From a virus, in the IMG/VR virus record IMGVR_UViG_3300023180_000109, positions 1 through 46,361 of that record: 46,361 nucleotides of DNA. One strand, 5' to 3'. Made by a program: the position numbers and the translations under genes. Below the pieces are notes generated by a model, which saw only the letters and a program-made list of their open reading frames with translations, searched no databases and was not told the DNA's origin. The first letter of the stretch is position 1, and each line of letters starts with the position of its first letter. Below, in pieces: positions 34,104 to 41,712 of this stretch.

Positions 34104-35867
34104 ATGGCAGAAAAACTAGACATAGATATTGGTCCTGGAAATATACTTCAGTTAGGTAATGGTGGACTAACTGATGGCACGAAGAGAATTGGCAAGAACA
34201 ATTATTTCTATGATAATAGTGCTACAGTATATGACGCGCAGGTGGGCAATACCGGCCAGCGTCCACTTGAGATAAGATATAATACAAATAATGGTATCGT
34301 TGTATTAGTTGAACCAACTAGTTCTACTGTTCTATTTCAATCTGTTCCAGGTGGATCGTCAAATTTCACTCAAGAAGGATTGACACTCATAAAGAATGGA
34401 GACCTAAACGTTGGCGTGGGTACGATGAAGAAACCACTCACGACAGAAGATGTTTTAGGTGTAATTAAAAATGAATCTACCTTTGCTGGCACTAAATGGA
34501 CTGCTGACGCAAAAGCAAGCAGCGGAACACAAAGAGCACCAATAGTAAACAACGTTCTGAAAAGTGCAACTGGAGTTGGGACTGACGGAAAGGTACAAGC
34601 AACTGCAGGAATTGGAACGAATCCACCCCCAGCACCATCTCAGGAAGAAAACAATAATCCCATTAAGAGTTTTGCTGAGTCGCTAGGTGAAGGTGCTATT
34701 GCCCTCACAAACAAATTTGTAAAGGGTATTGAAACAGTTTCTGGTGTGCAGTTGGATAAACTTGTTATCACCGAGGATATGTTAAATGGATTGCAGTTTG
34801 GTTCTGTTGATGATGCAATTTCTGGCACATTTACATATCCAATAGATGCGACCTATGGTAATAAAGATGCAAACATAAATTCAATACAAGACCACATCCA
34901 AATAGCACAATTCAAATACAAACCCCCATATAAAGATAATATATTCAAAAAGGGTGGTTCTGTGGGTATATTGACATCAGGAAGTGTGCGAACAACTTCT
35001 CTAGAAAAATTTATTGGACTTGTAAATCTTCCAATGCCAAATAGCATTTCTGATTCCAACTCCGTCAATTGGGGTGAAGATCAAATGAATGACTTAAATG
35101 CTGCTGTTCTTAATGCATATGCATCAGCTCCAAAACCAGCAATCACTGCGGCAGGTGTGGGAGCAGCTGCTGGAGCATTAACTGGAATCGGTGGGTTAAG
35201 TAGACTAGCAACATTTCTTGCACTATTAAACAATGCAGGAGGAGCACAATCTATAGCGGGTTTGTTGGAAAATAAAGGATCTGGCGCTTTAATCAAAACT
35301 GCTATTTCATCCAGAATATTAGCACAGGCGGGAATTCAAGTTTCTCCAGAATCTATATTAGCAAGAGGATTTGGGGTTGTTCCAAATAGTAACATGGAGT
35401 TATTATTTAATTCACCAACCCTAAGATCATTCCAATTCTCATGGAAGTTAAGTCCTAGAAGTCTAGATGAAGCATTGATGGTAAACCGTATTGTCAGATT
35501 CTTTAAGCAAGGAATGGCAGTTAAAAAAATAAATGCAACAGCAGGTTCTAATTCTTTATTCTTGGGAACTCCAAATATATTTAAACTGAAATTCAAAACT
35601 CAAGGTAGACAAGAAATTGAAGGTGTAAATAAAATAAAACCATGTGCAATTAAAACATGTAGTGTTAACTACACCCCAGAGCAAATTTGGTCATCGTATG
35701 AAAACGGTCAACCAGTAAGTATACAAATCAGTTTAACAGTTCAAGAACTTGAACCAATTTACGATACAGATTACCAAGAAAATATAGAAAATGGTAGAAG
35801 TGATAATGGAGACATAAAGTCTACAGGTGATTTGACACCAGTCAAATTAACAGATATAGGTTACTAA
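34104..35867 (+). CDS. gp48: Baseplate tail-tube cap gp48, 587 aa
   Basis: The C-terminal part (NMELLFNSPTLRSFQFSWKL, SPRSLDEALMVNRIVRFFKQ, ALI..IFKLKFKTQG, VNYTPEQIWSSYENGQPVSI, ISLTVQELEPI) is the conserved gp48 tube-like domain, which caps the baseplate and starts tail-tube growth. It is longer than T4 gp48 (364 aa) by an N-terminal extension of about 220 residues. A central Ala/Gly-rich hydrophobic stretch (ITAAGVGAAAGALTGIGGLS, about residues 345-370) may be buried in the hub. It follows directly after the SAP-like gene and precedes gp53 by one base. Confidence 0.85.
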   Translation: MAEKLDIDIGPGNILQLGNGGLTDGTKRIGKNNYFYDNSATVYDAQVGNTGQRPLEIRYNTNNGIVVLVEPTSSTVLFQSVPGGSSNFTQEGLTLIKNGDLNVGVGTMKKPLTTEDVLGVIKNESTFAGTKWTADAKASSGTQRAPIVNNVLKSATGVGTDGKVQATAGIGTNPPPAPSQEENNNPIKSFAESLGEGAIALTNKFVKGIETVSGVQLDKLVITEDMLNGLQFGSVDDAISGTFTYPIDATYGNKDANINSIQDHIQIAQFKYKPPYKDNIFKKGGSVGILTSGSVRTTSLEKFIGLVNLPMPNSISDSNSVNWGEDQMNDLNAAVLNAYASAPKPAITAAGVGAAAGALTGIGGLSRLATFLALLNNAGGAQSIAGLLENKGSGALIKTAISSRILAQAGIQVSPESILARGFGVVPNSNMELLFNSPTLRSFQFSWKLSPRSLDEALMVNRIVRFFKQGMAVKKINATAGSNSLFLGTPNIFKLKFKTQGRQEIEGVNKIKPCAIKTCSVNYTPEQIWSSYENGQPVSIQISLTVQELEPIYDTDYQENIENGRSDNGDIKSTGDLTPVKLTDIGY

Positions 35868-35868
35868 A

Positions 35869-36528
35869 ATGTCATACTTCAGAGAACTACCCAACATATC
35901 TTACGTCTCTCGTCTGCCTGGTGCAAATAGAAGTGATGAACGAATTGAAGTTAAAAACATTTTCAAGAGAGCAAAAATTAGATCTGATATAGAAAGTGCA
36001 ATCACTGCATTTAAATTTGGAACAATTCCAGAAGGTGCAAGACCAGATGTAGTTGCAAAAAATGTTTATGATGATCCAGAATTGGATTGGGTAGTGCTCA
36101 TCACAAATAATATAACCAGTATTAGAGATCAATGGCCTCTGAGTCATAATGATCTGGAAAGTTACCTGCTTGATAAGTATGGTTCTACCGAAAACATCTA
36201 CGCTGTTCACCACTATGAAACTTTTGAAATCAGAGATGAATACAACAGAACTATTCTGGAAGGTGGTTTAGAAGTAGACTCCGACTTCCAGTTTACATAT
36301 TCAGCATTTGATGGGACAATCAAAACTGTAAATCCAGTTGGACCAGTTACTAATTATGAATACGAAACTTCATTAAATGAAGCAAAGAGAATTATAAAAA
36401 TACTAAAACCAGAATACTTGTCGGCATTTGTAAGTGACATGAGAAACATGATGAGACACCAAACCTCTTCACAGTATGTAAGTAGAACCATGAAGAGGTC
36501 GTATAATCCTAAGGATTCTGGGGTATAA
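35869..36528 (+). CDS. gp53: Baseplate wedge protein gp53, 219 aa
   Basis: Matches the gp53 wedge family: MSYFRELPNISYVSR, VAKNVYDDPELDWVVLITNN, YLLDKYGSTENIYAVHHYET, and a long C-terminal helix region ending EAKRIIKILKPEYLSAFVSD. T4 gp53 (196 aa) joins wedge and hub during baseplate assembly. Last gene of the plus-strand operon, converging on gp32; a hairpin lies right after its stop. Confidence 0.85.
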   Translation: MSYFRELPNISYVSRLPGANRSDERIEVKNIFKRAKIRSDIESAITAFKFGTIPEGARPDVVAKNVYDDPELDWVVLITNNITSIRDQWPLSHNDLESYLLDKYGSTENIYAVHHYETFEIRDEYNRTILEGGLEVDSDFQFTYSAFDGTIKTVNPVGPVTNYEYETSLNEAKRIIKILKPEYLSAFVSDMRNMMRHQTSSQYVSRTMKRSYNPKDSGV

Positions 36529-36551
36529 AAAAACCCTCCTTTCGGAGGGTT
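36526..36551 (-). terminator. Terminator downstream of gp32
   Basis: Minus strand: AACCCTCC-GAAA-GGAGGGTT (36551-36532), perfect 8-bp stem with GAAA loop, followed by TTTTTT. In the plus direction no T-run follows, so it mainly stops gp32 transcripts. Confidence 0.85.
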
Positions 36552-36557
36552 ACTGAA

Positions 36558-37484
36558 TCAGGAGTTGACCAGTCGGGCGAAGTAGTTGAGGGAATCATCC
36601 TCTTCATCCGAGTTGCTAGAATCATAACTCGGCAGTTCAGGTTCAGAGCGGGAGACAGTCGGTTCGGAGTAGTCACCACGACGCTCACGTTCCCACTGTG
36701 CTTCTTCTTCCTGGACTTCAGGATCCATGGACTTAGGAACACCACGGATACCCAGAGTGTAGTCAAGACGCTTCTTCAGATCATCATAAGACTTGAAGTT
36801 CTTAGGATCAAGGAACTCATTCAGGTCATGGAGATTGTTGTACACTTTCTCCAGTTTGTCATCGTCATCAAACAGAGCAGAGGGACGATCAAACTCAGAC
36901 TTATCGTAGTTCTGATAACCTTCAACCTTGCGGATCTTCAGTTTGAAGTTAGCACCTTGCCAGAAGTCAAAGGGGTTGATGGGTTCTTCATCAGCGAACT
37001 CAGGCTTCATTGCTTCCATGATCTTGTCAAAGATCTTCTTACCAAACTTGAAGAGGAAGACTTTACCTTCGTTGTCAGGATTTGCGGGATCAGCGACAAC
37101 GTAGATGTTGGAGTAATATGACAGTTTGCGCTTTTGCTTACGTGCCTGTTCTTTGCCAGAGTCAGTACCATTGTTCCACAGAGTGGAATTGTGCTCGCAG
37201 ACAGGACACTTCTGTTCCTTGGTGGTGAGACATTGGTCAATCAACCAACCACCAGGACCTTGGAATGCGTGAGTATACACTCGTGCCCAAGGAAGATCGC
37301 AACCCTCAGGTTCGGGGAGGAAACGAATGATGGCATAACCATTGCCAGACTTATCAACTGCTGGTTTCCAGATACGCTCGTCTGCACCACTGCTTCCCTT
37401 GTCGTTGAGTTTTTCAACAGACTTGATCAGTTTATCGGTGAGGGAACCAGAGCGAGACTGCTTCTTGAGATTTGCGAAAGACAT
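36558..37484 (-). CDS. gp32: Single-stranded DNA-binding protein gp32, 308 aa
   Basis: Matches T4 gp32: N-terminal basic segment MSFANLKKQSRSGSLTDKL, OB fold with zinc site (CPVCEHN plus CLTT), the (K/R)-rich block ARKQKRKLSYYSNIYVV, and an acidic C-terminal tail (YDSSNSDEEDDSLNYFA) that in T4 contacts replication partners. It coats single-stranded DNA during replication, recombination and repair. It has its own perfect consensus promoter and a leader with direct repeats but no Shine-Dalgarno, suggesting translational autoregulation as in T4. It is followed by a terminator, so it can be made independently of its neighbours. Confidence 0.95.
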   Translation of the reverse strand: MSFANLKKQSRSGSLTDKLIKSVEKLNDKGSSGADERIWKPAVDKSGNGYAIIRFLPEPEGCDLPWARVYTHAFQGPGGWLIDQCLTTKEQKCPVCEHNSTLWNNGTDSGKEQARKQKRKLSYYSNIYVVADPANPDNEGKVFLFKFGKKIFDKIMEAMKPEFADEEPINPFDFWQGANFKLKIRKVEGYQNYDKSEFDRPSALFDDDDKLEKVYNNLHDLNEFLDPKNFKSYDDLKKRLDYTLGIRGVPKSMDPEVQEEEAQWERERRGDYSEPTVSRSEPELPSYDSSNSDEEDDSLNYFARLVNS

Positions 37485-37492
37485 ACGGATTA

Positions 37493-37510
37493 ATTAGGAT
37501 AGATTAGGAT
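37493..37510 (-). repeat. Direct repeats in the gp32 leader
   Basis: ATCCTAAT twice (37510-37503 and 37500-37493) in a 10-base period, followed by AATCC, ending 8 bases before the gp32 ATG. The leader is AT-rich, poorly structured and has no SD, like the operator by which T4 gp32 represses its own mRNA. Function is inference. Confidence 0.5.
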
Positions 37511-37533
37511 GTGTCGGATTTGACGACAGGTCT

Positions 37534-37562
37534 ATTATAGGGCAGGTGCCCTTACCTGTCAA
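37534..37562 (-). promoter_or_regulatory. Perfect consensus sigma70-type promoter for gp32
   Basis: Minus strand TTGACA (37562-37557), 17-base spacer, TATAAT (37539-37534), 12 of 12. The -35 overlaps the last codons of the DUF1825 gene. The expected start is near 37527, giving a leader of about 42 bases. Confidence 0.9.
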
Positions 37563-37884
37563 GGGATTTTTCCAGGTTTTTGATCGTGGAATCAAGTTGC
37601 TCAAAGAACTTGTCCATGCCATCAATTTCATCATAACCAAACATTTTTGCTGCATCAAGAACTCTTTGCTTAATCTCCAGTGCATCTGGATCATCAGAAA
37701 GAGAAATACGGAAGAAGAAAATCTTTTGCTTCTCCAAAAATGCTTTTAGAGTTTCTAAGTGTTCTCTCTTTTCTTCAGCAGAAAATGTGTGGATGTTCAT
37801 CATCTCACTGTAGAGTTTTTGTTGAAGTTCTTCTAGTTCAAGAACTGACTCTCTTACTACTTCAGAATCAAAAAATCTGCTCAT
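37552..37884 (-). CDS. DUF1825 family protein, 110 aa
   Basis: Family of about 110 residues otherwise found mainly in cyanobacteria: FFDSEVVRESVLELEELQQK, EKREHLETLKAFLEKQKIFF, FRISLSDDPDALE, AKMFGYDE. Almost entirely helical, probably a coiled-coil oligomer. The function is unknown in hosts and phages. Its ATG overlaps the gp59 stop (ATGA), so it is made with replication proteins, and the gp32 promoter lies in its 3' end. Likely acquired from a host and kept for replication-stage work (inference). Confidence 0.8.
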   Translation of the reverse strand: MSRFFDSEVVRESVLELEELQQKLYSEMMNIHTFSAEEKREHLETLKAFLEKQKIFFFRISLSDDPDALEIKQRVLDAAKMFGYDEIDGMDKFFEQLDSTIKNLEKSLDR

Positions 37885-38474
37885 GCTACTTGCTCTTTAA
37901 GAATTGTTTTGTATTTTTCCACATCAATATTTAGAAATGGTTTATATTTTTTAATTTTAAAACTGACGGTTTCCCACACTGGGTCATTCAGTTTTGTATC
38001 AAAATCCTTAACGTAATCAAGAATCATGTCAAGGATTACCATCGTTTCAATAGACAAAGCACCCTGGAGATACTTTTTCAATATCTCAGGATGCGATTGA
38101 CCTTTGATTGTGAATAATTCTTGAAAGGTTTCTCTATGTACAAAGACTTCTACCTCTGTCTTGAACAGATAGGTAAGTCCCTGAAATCTCTTCAACCAAG
38201 AGGAGTGACTGTCATTGCCAGTCTGAATGATCTCGCCAATCCATAAGCGATCAGGATCGTCACACTCTATGAAATTGGCAAGAAAAAATTCTTTGATCTC
38301 GTCATCTGTTTTCTTCCGAGACATTCTCTCAAAGAAATAACGATCCTTACGATTGTTATATGCTTCAACAGATGCTCTGGACTTACCAGAATATTTAAAG
38401 TAATTGTAACTTACTTTAGTAAAGTGGTTCTTGAAGGCGAGATACGTTTTGTAAACATCAATCGGTGTCATCAT
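37881..38474 (-). CDS. gp59: Helicase loader gp59, 197 aa
   Basis: Matches T4 gp59 (217 aa): IDVYKTYLAFKNHFTKVSYN, YNNRKDRYFFERMSRK, and a C-terminal helical region LKKYLQGALSIETMVILDMI, KIKKYKPFLNIDVEKYK. It loads the replicative helicase onto gp32-coated forks. ATG 38474 is the first good start; the TTG at 38495 is too far upstream. It overlaps the upstream 62-aa gene by 17 bases and the downstream DUF1825 gene by 4, in a tightly packed operon. Confidence 0.9.
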   Translation of the reverse strand: MMTPIDVYKTYLAFKNHFTKVSYNYFKYSGKSRASVEAYNNRKDRYFFERMSRKKTDDEIKEFFLANFIECDDPDRLWIGEIIQTGNDSHSSWLKRFQGLTYLFKTEVEVFVHRETFQELFTIKGQSHPEILKKYLQGALSIETMVILDMILDYVKDFDTKLNDPVWETVSFKIKKYKPFLNIDVEKYKTILKEQVA

Positions 38475-38646
38475 CAATTTGGTCAAACTCTTCAATTTGT
38501 TCTGCCATCACTTCATGTTCGCCTGCGACGAGATACCAGTGATGACCAGAACGTTCTCCAAGATATTTTAATTCAGAATCAATAAAGGCATTTTCACGCA
38601 TTGCTGCCTGAATTTTAAAATGCATCAATTCACTTTTGGAAATCAT
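38458..38646 (-). CDS. Small acidic protein of the replication operon, 62 aa
   Basis: ATG 38646 overlaps the gp33 stop (ATGA), and its TGA lies inside the gp59 start. Helical N-terminal half (MHFKIQAAMRENAFIDSELK), a central GERSGHHWYLVAGEHEVMAE, and a very acidic tail (EEFDQIDDDTD). Acidic tails like this can bind DNA-binding proteins. No family recognised. Confidence 0.65.
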   Translation of the reverse strand: MISKSELMHFKIQAAMRENAFIDSELKYLGERSGHHWYLVAGEHEVMAEQIEEFDQIDDDTD

Positions 38647-38897
38647 AACGGTAGTTTTGCTCTTGTAGTTTTCTTCAAGAAGTTCAGTTGAATTGCATCA
38701 TACTTTAACTTCTCTTTCAATGGTTTTGAAATCAGTTTAGACACGGATTCCATTTCAATCTTGTTTTCTTCACAGAATGTAAGAATAGCATCAATGTAAT
38801 TGAAACCATTGTTCTTTACAAGACTTTCAATTTCCTGAGCAAATTTTGCTTGGCATAGAAATTTTTCCTTGATGAGATCTTCAACCTGATTCTCCAT
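38643..38897 (-). CDS. gp33: Late transcription coactivator gp33-like, 84 aa
   Basis: Comparable to T4 gp33 (112 aa), which bridges RNA polymerase and the sliding clamp for late transcription. Matching features: LVKNNGFNYIDAILTFCEEN (T4: MVEEFGMSYLEATTAFLEEN) and LISKPLKEKLKYDAIQLNF (T4: FIPSGIIEKIQSEAIDENL). Position next to gp59 and gp32 also agrees with T4 (33-59-32). ATG 38897 has AGGAA 3-7 bases upstream; a longer frame to 38996 overlaps the nuclease gene and is unlikely. It overlaps the nuclease gene by 17 bases. Works with the late NATAAATA boxes found in this window. Confidence 0.8.
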   Translation of the reverse strand: MENQVEDLIKEKFLCQAKFAQEIESLVKNNGFNYIDAILTFCEENKIEMESVSKLISKPLKEKLKYDAIQLNFLKKTTRAKLPL

Positions 38898-39567
38898 AGG
38901 TTCCTGTTTTGTAGTCAACAAATTTTCTGATGTACTCTGTGAGAAGTTTAATATAGTGACCCTTGTTACGCTTTTCATAGACGACACATTCTCCATTTTC
39001 AGCTACCATAATAGTAATAAGTTTTTTCACTGGTATACCAGTCATTTCATAATACATGCAAGCGTATGCAGTTTCTTGCACAAAATAATTTTGAATCCAT
39101 TCCTCTGGTTTTATTTTTGTTGCCGTCTTAAAGTCAATGACTGCGAGTTCGCCATCGTACTCTGCAATGCAGTCAACTCTACCTGCAAGACCAAGGTAGT
39201 CACTGTATAGTGACTTCTCTAAAGCATGTATATTATTTATACGGTCCAAATAAGGTTTAGCCGCAAGGAGGAGAAACTTTGTTGAAGGAAGCATCTCAAT
39301 CTCACTGATTGGGGTGTTCCTCATGTAGTGTTCTACACAATCGTGAAACTTTGTTCCTCGGAATGTAGACTCCCTGGTAATCTTGTTTGCTTTTTCTTCA
39401 CCGACTTTTTTTCTCCATTCAACGAAGACTTCACGGTTATAAAAACTTGTGACCGAAGTAATTGACGGATACATCTTCCCAGATGGGACTTTGTAGAAAC
39501 GAGTCCCATCTACATTAGTTGCTTCCAGATCAACCTCATCTTTCAAATAATCTAAATGAACAAACAT
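38881..39567 (-). CDS. RecB-family PD-(D/E)XK nuclease, 228 aa
   Basis: Core motif LAGRVDCIAEYDGELAVIDF followed by KTATK (Asp, then D-x-K: catalytic D..(D/E)xK), then QNYFVQETAYACMYYEMTG (the Q-x(3)-Y helix of the RecB/Cas4 group). An upstream H (RGTKFHDCVEHYM) fits the RecB motif I His. Predicted DNA exonuclease, perhaps for host DNA breakdown or recombination. Starts at the stop of phoH (TGATG). Confidence 0.85.
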   Translation of the reverse strand: MFVHLDYLKDEVDLEATNVDGTRFYKVPSGKMYPSITSVTSFYNREVFVEWRKKVGEEKANKITRESTFRGTKFHDCVEHYMRNTPISEIEMLPSTKFLLLAAKPYLDRINNIHALEKSLYSDYLGLAGRVDCIAEYDGELAVIDFKTATKIKPEEWIQNYFVQETAYACMYYEMTGIPVKKLITIMVAENGECVVYEKRNKGHYIKLLTEYIRKFVDYKTGTYGESG

Positions 39568-40328
39568 CAGATACCTAGTGCAATTTTAGTCATAATGTAA
39601 TTACGGACGAATCCAGAGCGGACAATATCATTAACATCGTATTCAACAGACTCAAAGTCTTCTGTCATCGCCATGATAATCTTTTTGAAATCAAGAATAC
39701 CATTCCTTTCATTGGTCTTCACAAGGTCAGACTGTGCAGCATCACCACAGAAAACAATCTTACAGTTCTCACCCACACGAGTGATAATAGAATCAAGTTC
39801 GTGGAAGTTCAGGTTCTGCATCTCATCAACAATGATGATACAGTTATCCATCGTAGTACCACGGAGGAAAGAAGTAGACCAGAAACGAATTGTCTCTTGT
39901 GCTTTCAATGCACCGTAGAGCATTTCAAACTCATTATCATCTTGCATCTCAAACATGTACTTAACCATGTTCTTGTATGGAATCTGATAGAGAGAAGACT
40001 TATCTTCATGGTCTCCAGGAAGGAAACCGATCTCACGAGTTGCAACTAGAGAACGAACCACATAAACTTTTTCATATGGTGTCATTACATTCAGTACATC
40101 TTTAAGTGCAAGGTAGAGTGCAATGAATGTCTTACCAGTTCCTGCTGCTCCATATGCAAACAGGTTCTTACCTGCTTTGTATGCATCAAAGAACTTCTTC
40201 TGGTTATCGGTCAACGGTTTGATGTCAACCATTGTATCCGAATTAATCGGTTTCTTTCTCTTCATTTGTCGTGAACTCATGCTACCAATACCACTATTGG
40301 TGTCGTTCTTTCTTTTTCTTGCGGGCAT
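39567..40328 (-). CDS. phoH: PhoH-like ATPase, 253 aa
   Basis: Walker A GAAGTGKT (about residues 58-65), Walker B CIIIVDEMQNL, sensor-like VFCGDAAQSD, and the conserved RSLVATREIGFLPGDHEDK of PhoH proteins. PhoH is a P-loop NTPase induced in phosphate starvation and very common in marine phages; recent work links relatives to RNA helicase/RNase activities. The N-terminal 35 residues are basic (PARKRKNDTNSG). In the replication operon between the 82-aa gene and the RecB-type nuclease. Probable cytoplasmic ATPase; phage role uncertain. Confidence 0.95.
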   Translation of the reverse strand: MPARKRKNDTNSGIGSMSSRQMKRKKPINSDTMVDIKPLTDNQKKFFDAYKAGKNLFAYGAAGTGKTFIALYLALKDVLNVMTPYEKVYVVRSLVATREIGFLPGDHEDKSSLYQIPYKNMVKYMFEMQDDNEFEMLYGALKAQETIRFWSTSFLRGTTMDNCIIIVDEMQNLNFHELDSIITRVGENCKIVFCGDAAQSDLVKTNERNGILDFKKIIMAMTEDFESVEYDVNDIVRSGFVRNYIMTKIALGI

Positions 40329-40330
40329 AC

Positions 40331-40579
40331 TTAGATTTTCTTTACTCGTGAACCAGGCATTTTGGATGCCCTATGTAAAACATCATTCCAACCAGGATTG
40401 CGGTTAATCAGTTTATCTTTCCACTCACCAACTTCTCCAGGAGAAGGACAAGTAGAAGGATCTGACCAATCCCTAATCCAGTCTGGGTTATCCTCTAACC
40501 ACTGATTCCAGTCGTGAATACTCATCACAACTTCTTTTTGCTCACCAGTGGTTTTATTCACTACGGGGTATGTTGCCAT
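40331..40579 (-). CDS. Small Trp-rich protein, 82 aa
   Basis: No named family. Seven Trp residues in 82 (HDWNQWLEDNPDWIRDWSD, EVGEWKDKLINRNPGWNDVL) and a basic C-terminus (ASKMPGSRVKKI). The opening MATYPVVNKTTGEQKEVVM resembles the start of many short phage and ribosome-associated proteins. It ends 2 bases before phoH and is preceded by a possible late box. Possibly co-works with PhoH, by context only. Confidence 0.7.
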   Translation of the reverse strand: MATYPVVNKTTGEQKEVVMSIHDWNQWLEDNPDWIRDWSDPSTCPSPGEVGEWKDKLINRNPGWNDVLHRASKMPGSRVKKI

Positions 40580-40600
40580 TGTTATAAAATCAAGATAATT

Positions 40601-40608
40601 TATTTAGA
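40601..40608 (-). promoter_or_regulatory. Possible late promoter upstream of the 82-aa and phoH genes
   Basis: Minus-strand TCTAAATA (40608-40601), one mismatch from TATAAATA, covering the thyX stop codon. The predicted start is about 40595, 16 bases before ATG 40579. It could keep phoH and the replication operon on late in infection. Confidence 0.45.
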
Positions 40609-41239
40609 CCCACTCCAGTGCTTCTGCCACTGTAGGGAACTGTTCAATAAAGACTTCCTTACATGCATTTGCAATGTCCATGTGTTCCTTCTGAGTACCA
40701 TGTGCAGATCGCAGATCGATATAGTGGACCCATGAACGACACGAACCACTCATGTAGATACGAGTGGGAGTGCAGAGGGGAAGAACATTACGGGCACACT
40801 CTTTAGCAACACCTCTCTCAAGCATCTGTTGATAGAGTGCCATAGAAGAGTCAAACAACGTCTGCATCTGCATCTCTAACTTTTGAACAATGAACGGATC
40901 CAAGTCATCAATACTGTTCTGACGATTCTTGGTGTCCTGACGACGGAGCTCTGGGAGAGGGATCGCCTTTGAGAGTAGGGAACTATCAGCATAGCGTTGG
41001 GAAAACTCTTGAAATGTGAAACTACGGTGACGCAAAATTTGGGCTGCGATAGCACGAGTAGTTTCAATTTCAAGAGTCATGAACGATTGCTCAAAGACAC
41101 TCCAGTGATTGTGCTTAATGCAATAACGCAAAAGACCTGCATAGTTTTCATTTTGCTGATTGGCAGGGTTGGAGACTCGGGCAACATATGCCATCGTCTG
41201 CTCTGCATCAGGAGTCACACTTACAAGTTTAACAGTCAT
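40604..41239 (-). CDS. thyX: Flavin-dependent thymidylate synthase ThyX, 211 aa
   Basis: ThyX signature RHRSFTFQEFSQRY (RHRxxSxxxxSxRY) near residue 70, with substrate/FAD-binding RNVLPLCTPTRIYMSGSCRS (RxxLP and later residues) and Q/N-rich N-terminus as in the family. Makes dTMP from dUMP using folate and FAD, for phage DNA synthesis. ATG 41239 is preceded by GAGGA 7 bases upstream and overlaps the stop of the upstream gene (TGATG); an in-frame TTG one codon earlier is not required. Near full family length. Confidence 0.97.
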   Translation of the reverse strand: MTVKLVSVTPDAEQTMAYVARVSNPANQQNENYAGLLRYCIKHNHWSVFEQSFMTLEIETTRAIAAQILRHRSFTFQEFSQRYADSSLLSKAIPLPELRRQDTKNRQNSIDDLDPFIVQKLEMQMQTLFDSSMALYQQMLERGVAKECARNVLPLCTPTRIYMSGSCRSWVHYIDLRSAHGTQKEHMDIANACKEVFIEQFPTVAEALEWV

Positions 41240-41421
41240 CAAAAGTCCTCGTTTAAATCGCTATCTTCAAATACTTCATCATACTCATGGAGGTACGATG
41301 CTACTTGATTATAATCTGGTTTACGTTTGTATGCATCAATATCAGAATAGATTTCTGCTTTGAGAGAATCTACCAACAATTCCAGATTCCGAATCATTAA
41401 TTTTAGTTTGTCTCTGTCCAT
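41239..41421 (-). CDS. Small helical protein preceding thyX, 60 aa
   Basis: ATG 41421 chosen; an open frame reaches a GTG at 41451, but that lies in the promoter's -10 region. Helical N-terminal half (MDRDKLKLMIRNLELLVDSL, KAEIYSDIDAYKRK) and an acidic C-terminus (HEYDEVFEDSDLNEDF). First gene of the thyX operon. Function unknown. Confidence 0.7.
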   Translation of the reverse strand: MDRDKLKLMIRNLELLVDSLKAEIYSDIDAYKRKPDYNQVASYLHEYDEVFEDSDLNEDF

Positions 41422-41442
41422 AAAATAGATTTCTCTTGGGAC

Positions 41443-41471
41443 ATTATACACAAAAAAAGAGGGAGAGTCAA
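41443..41471 (-). promoter_or_regulatory. Early promoter for the thyX operon, inside a terminator
   Basis: Minus strand TTGACT (41471-41466), 17-base spacer, TATAAT (41448-41443), 11 of 12. The -35 forms part of the loop and right arm of the preceding terminator, and the terminator's T-run is the spacer. Confidence 0.85.
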
Positions 41472-41484
41472 TCCCCCCCCTCTA
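41452..41484 (-). terminator. Terminator after the DUF4278-like gene
   Basis: Minus strand: AGAGGGGGGG (41483-41474), loop GATTGA, CTCTCCCTCT (41467-41458), then TTTTTT. Stem of 10 pairs including two G-T. It also contains the -35 of the thyX-operon promoter. Confidence 0.8.
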
Positions 41485-41501
41485 CATCTTATCGTTATAT
41501 T

Positions 41502-41669
41502 TTATTTGGTATATGTATGTCCACGATAATGGAATGTACCGTGGGTTTCTTTTGCCTCATGACTACCAACTCTAAATTCACAACCACGATATGCGGTGTG
41601 AGAAATTTGGGCGTCATGAAGTGCAGATGCTTTTTGGATCTGCTGCTTGATCATATTGAGTGTATTCAT
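41502..41669 (-). CDS. DUF4278-like small protein, 55 aa
   Basis: Two copies of a YRG motif (HTAYRGCEF and FHYRGHTYTK) as in the small cyanobacterial DUF4278 family, where Y-R-G-x-x-Y ends appear in pairs. N-terminal helix MNTLNMIKQQIQKASALHD. Many His (6) could bind metal. Excellent ribosome site AGGAGA 7 bases before ATG 41669, so high expression is likely. Second gene after the glutamine riboswitch; ends before a strong terminator. Function unknown in hosts. Confidence 0.75.
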   Translation of the reverse strand: MNTLNMIKQQIQKASALHDAQISHTAYRGCEFRVGSHEAKETHGTFHYRGHTYTK

Positions 41670-41712
41670 TGTTAGTCTCCTGAAATACTAAGGTTAATTA
41701 AAACCCGTTCCT

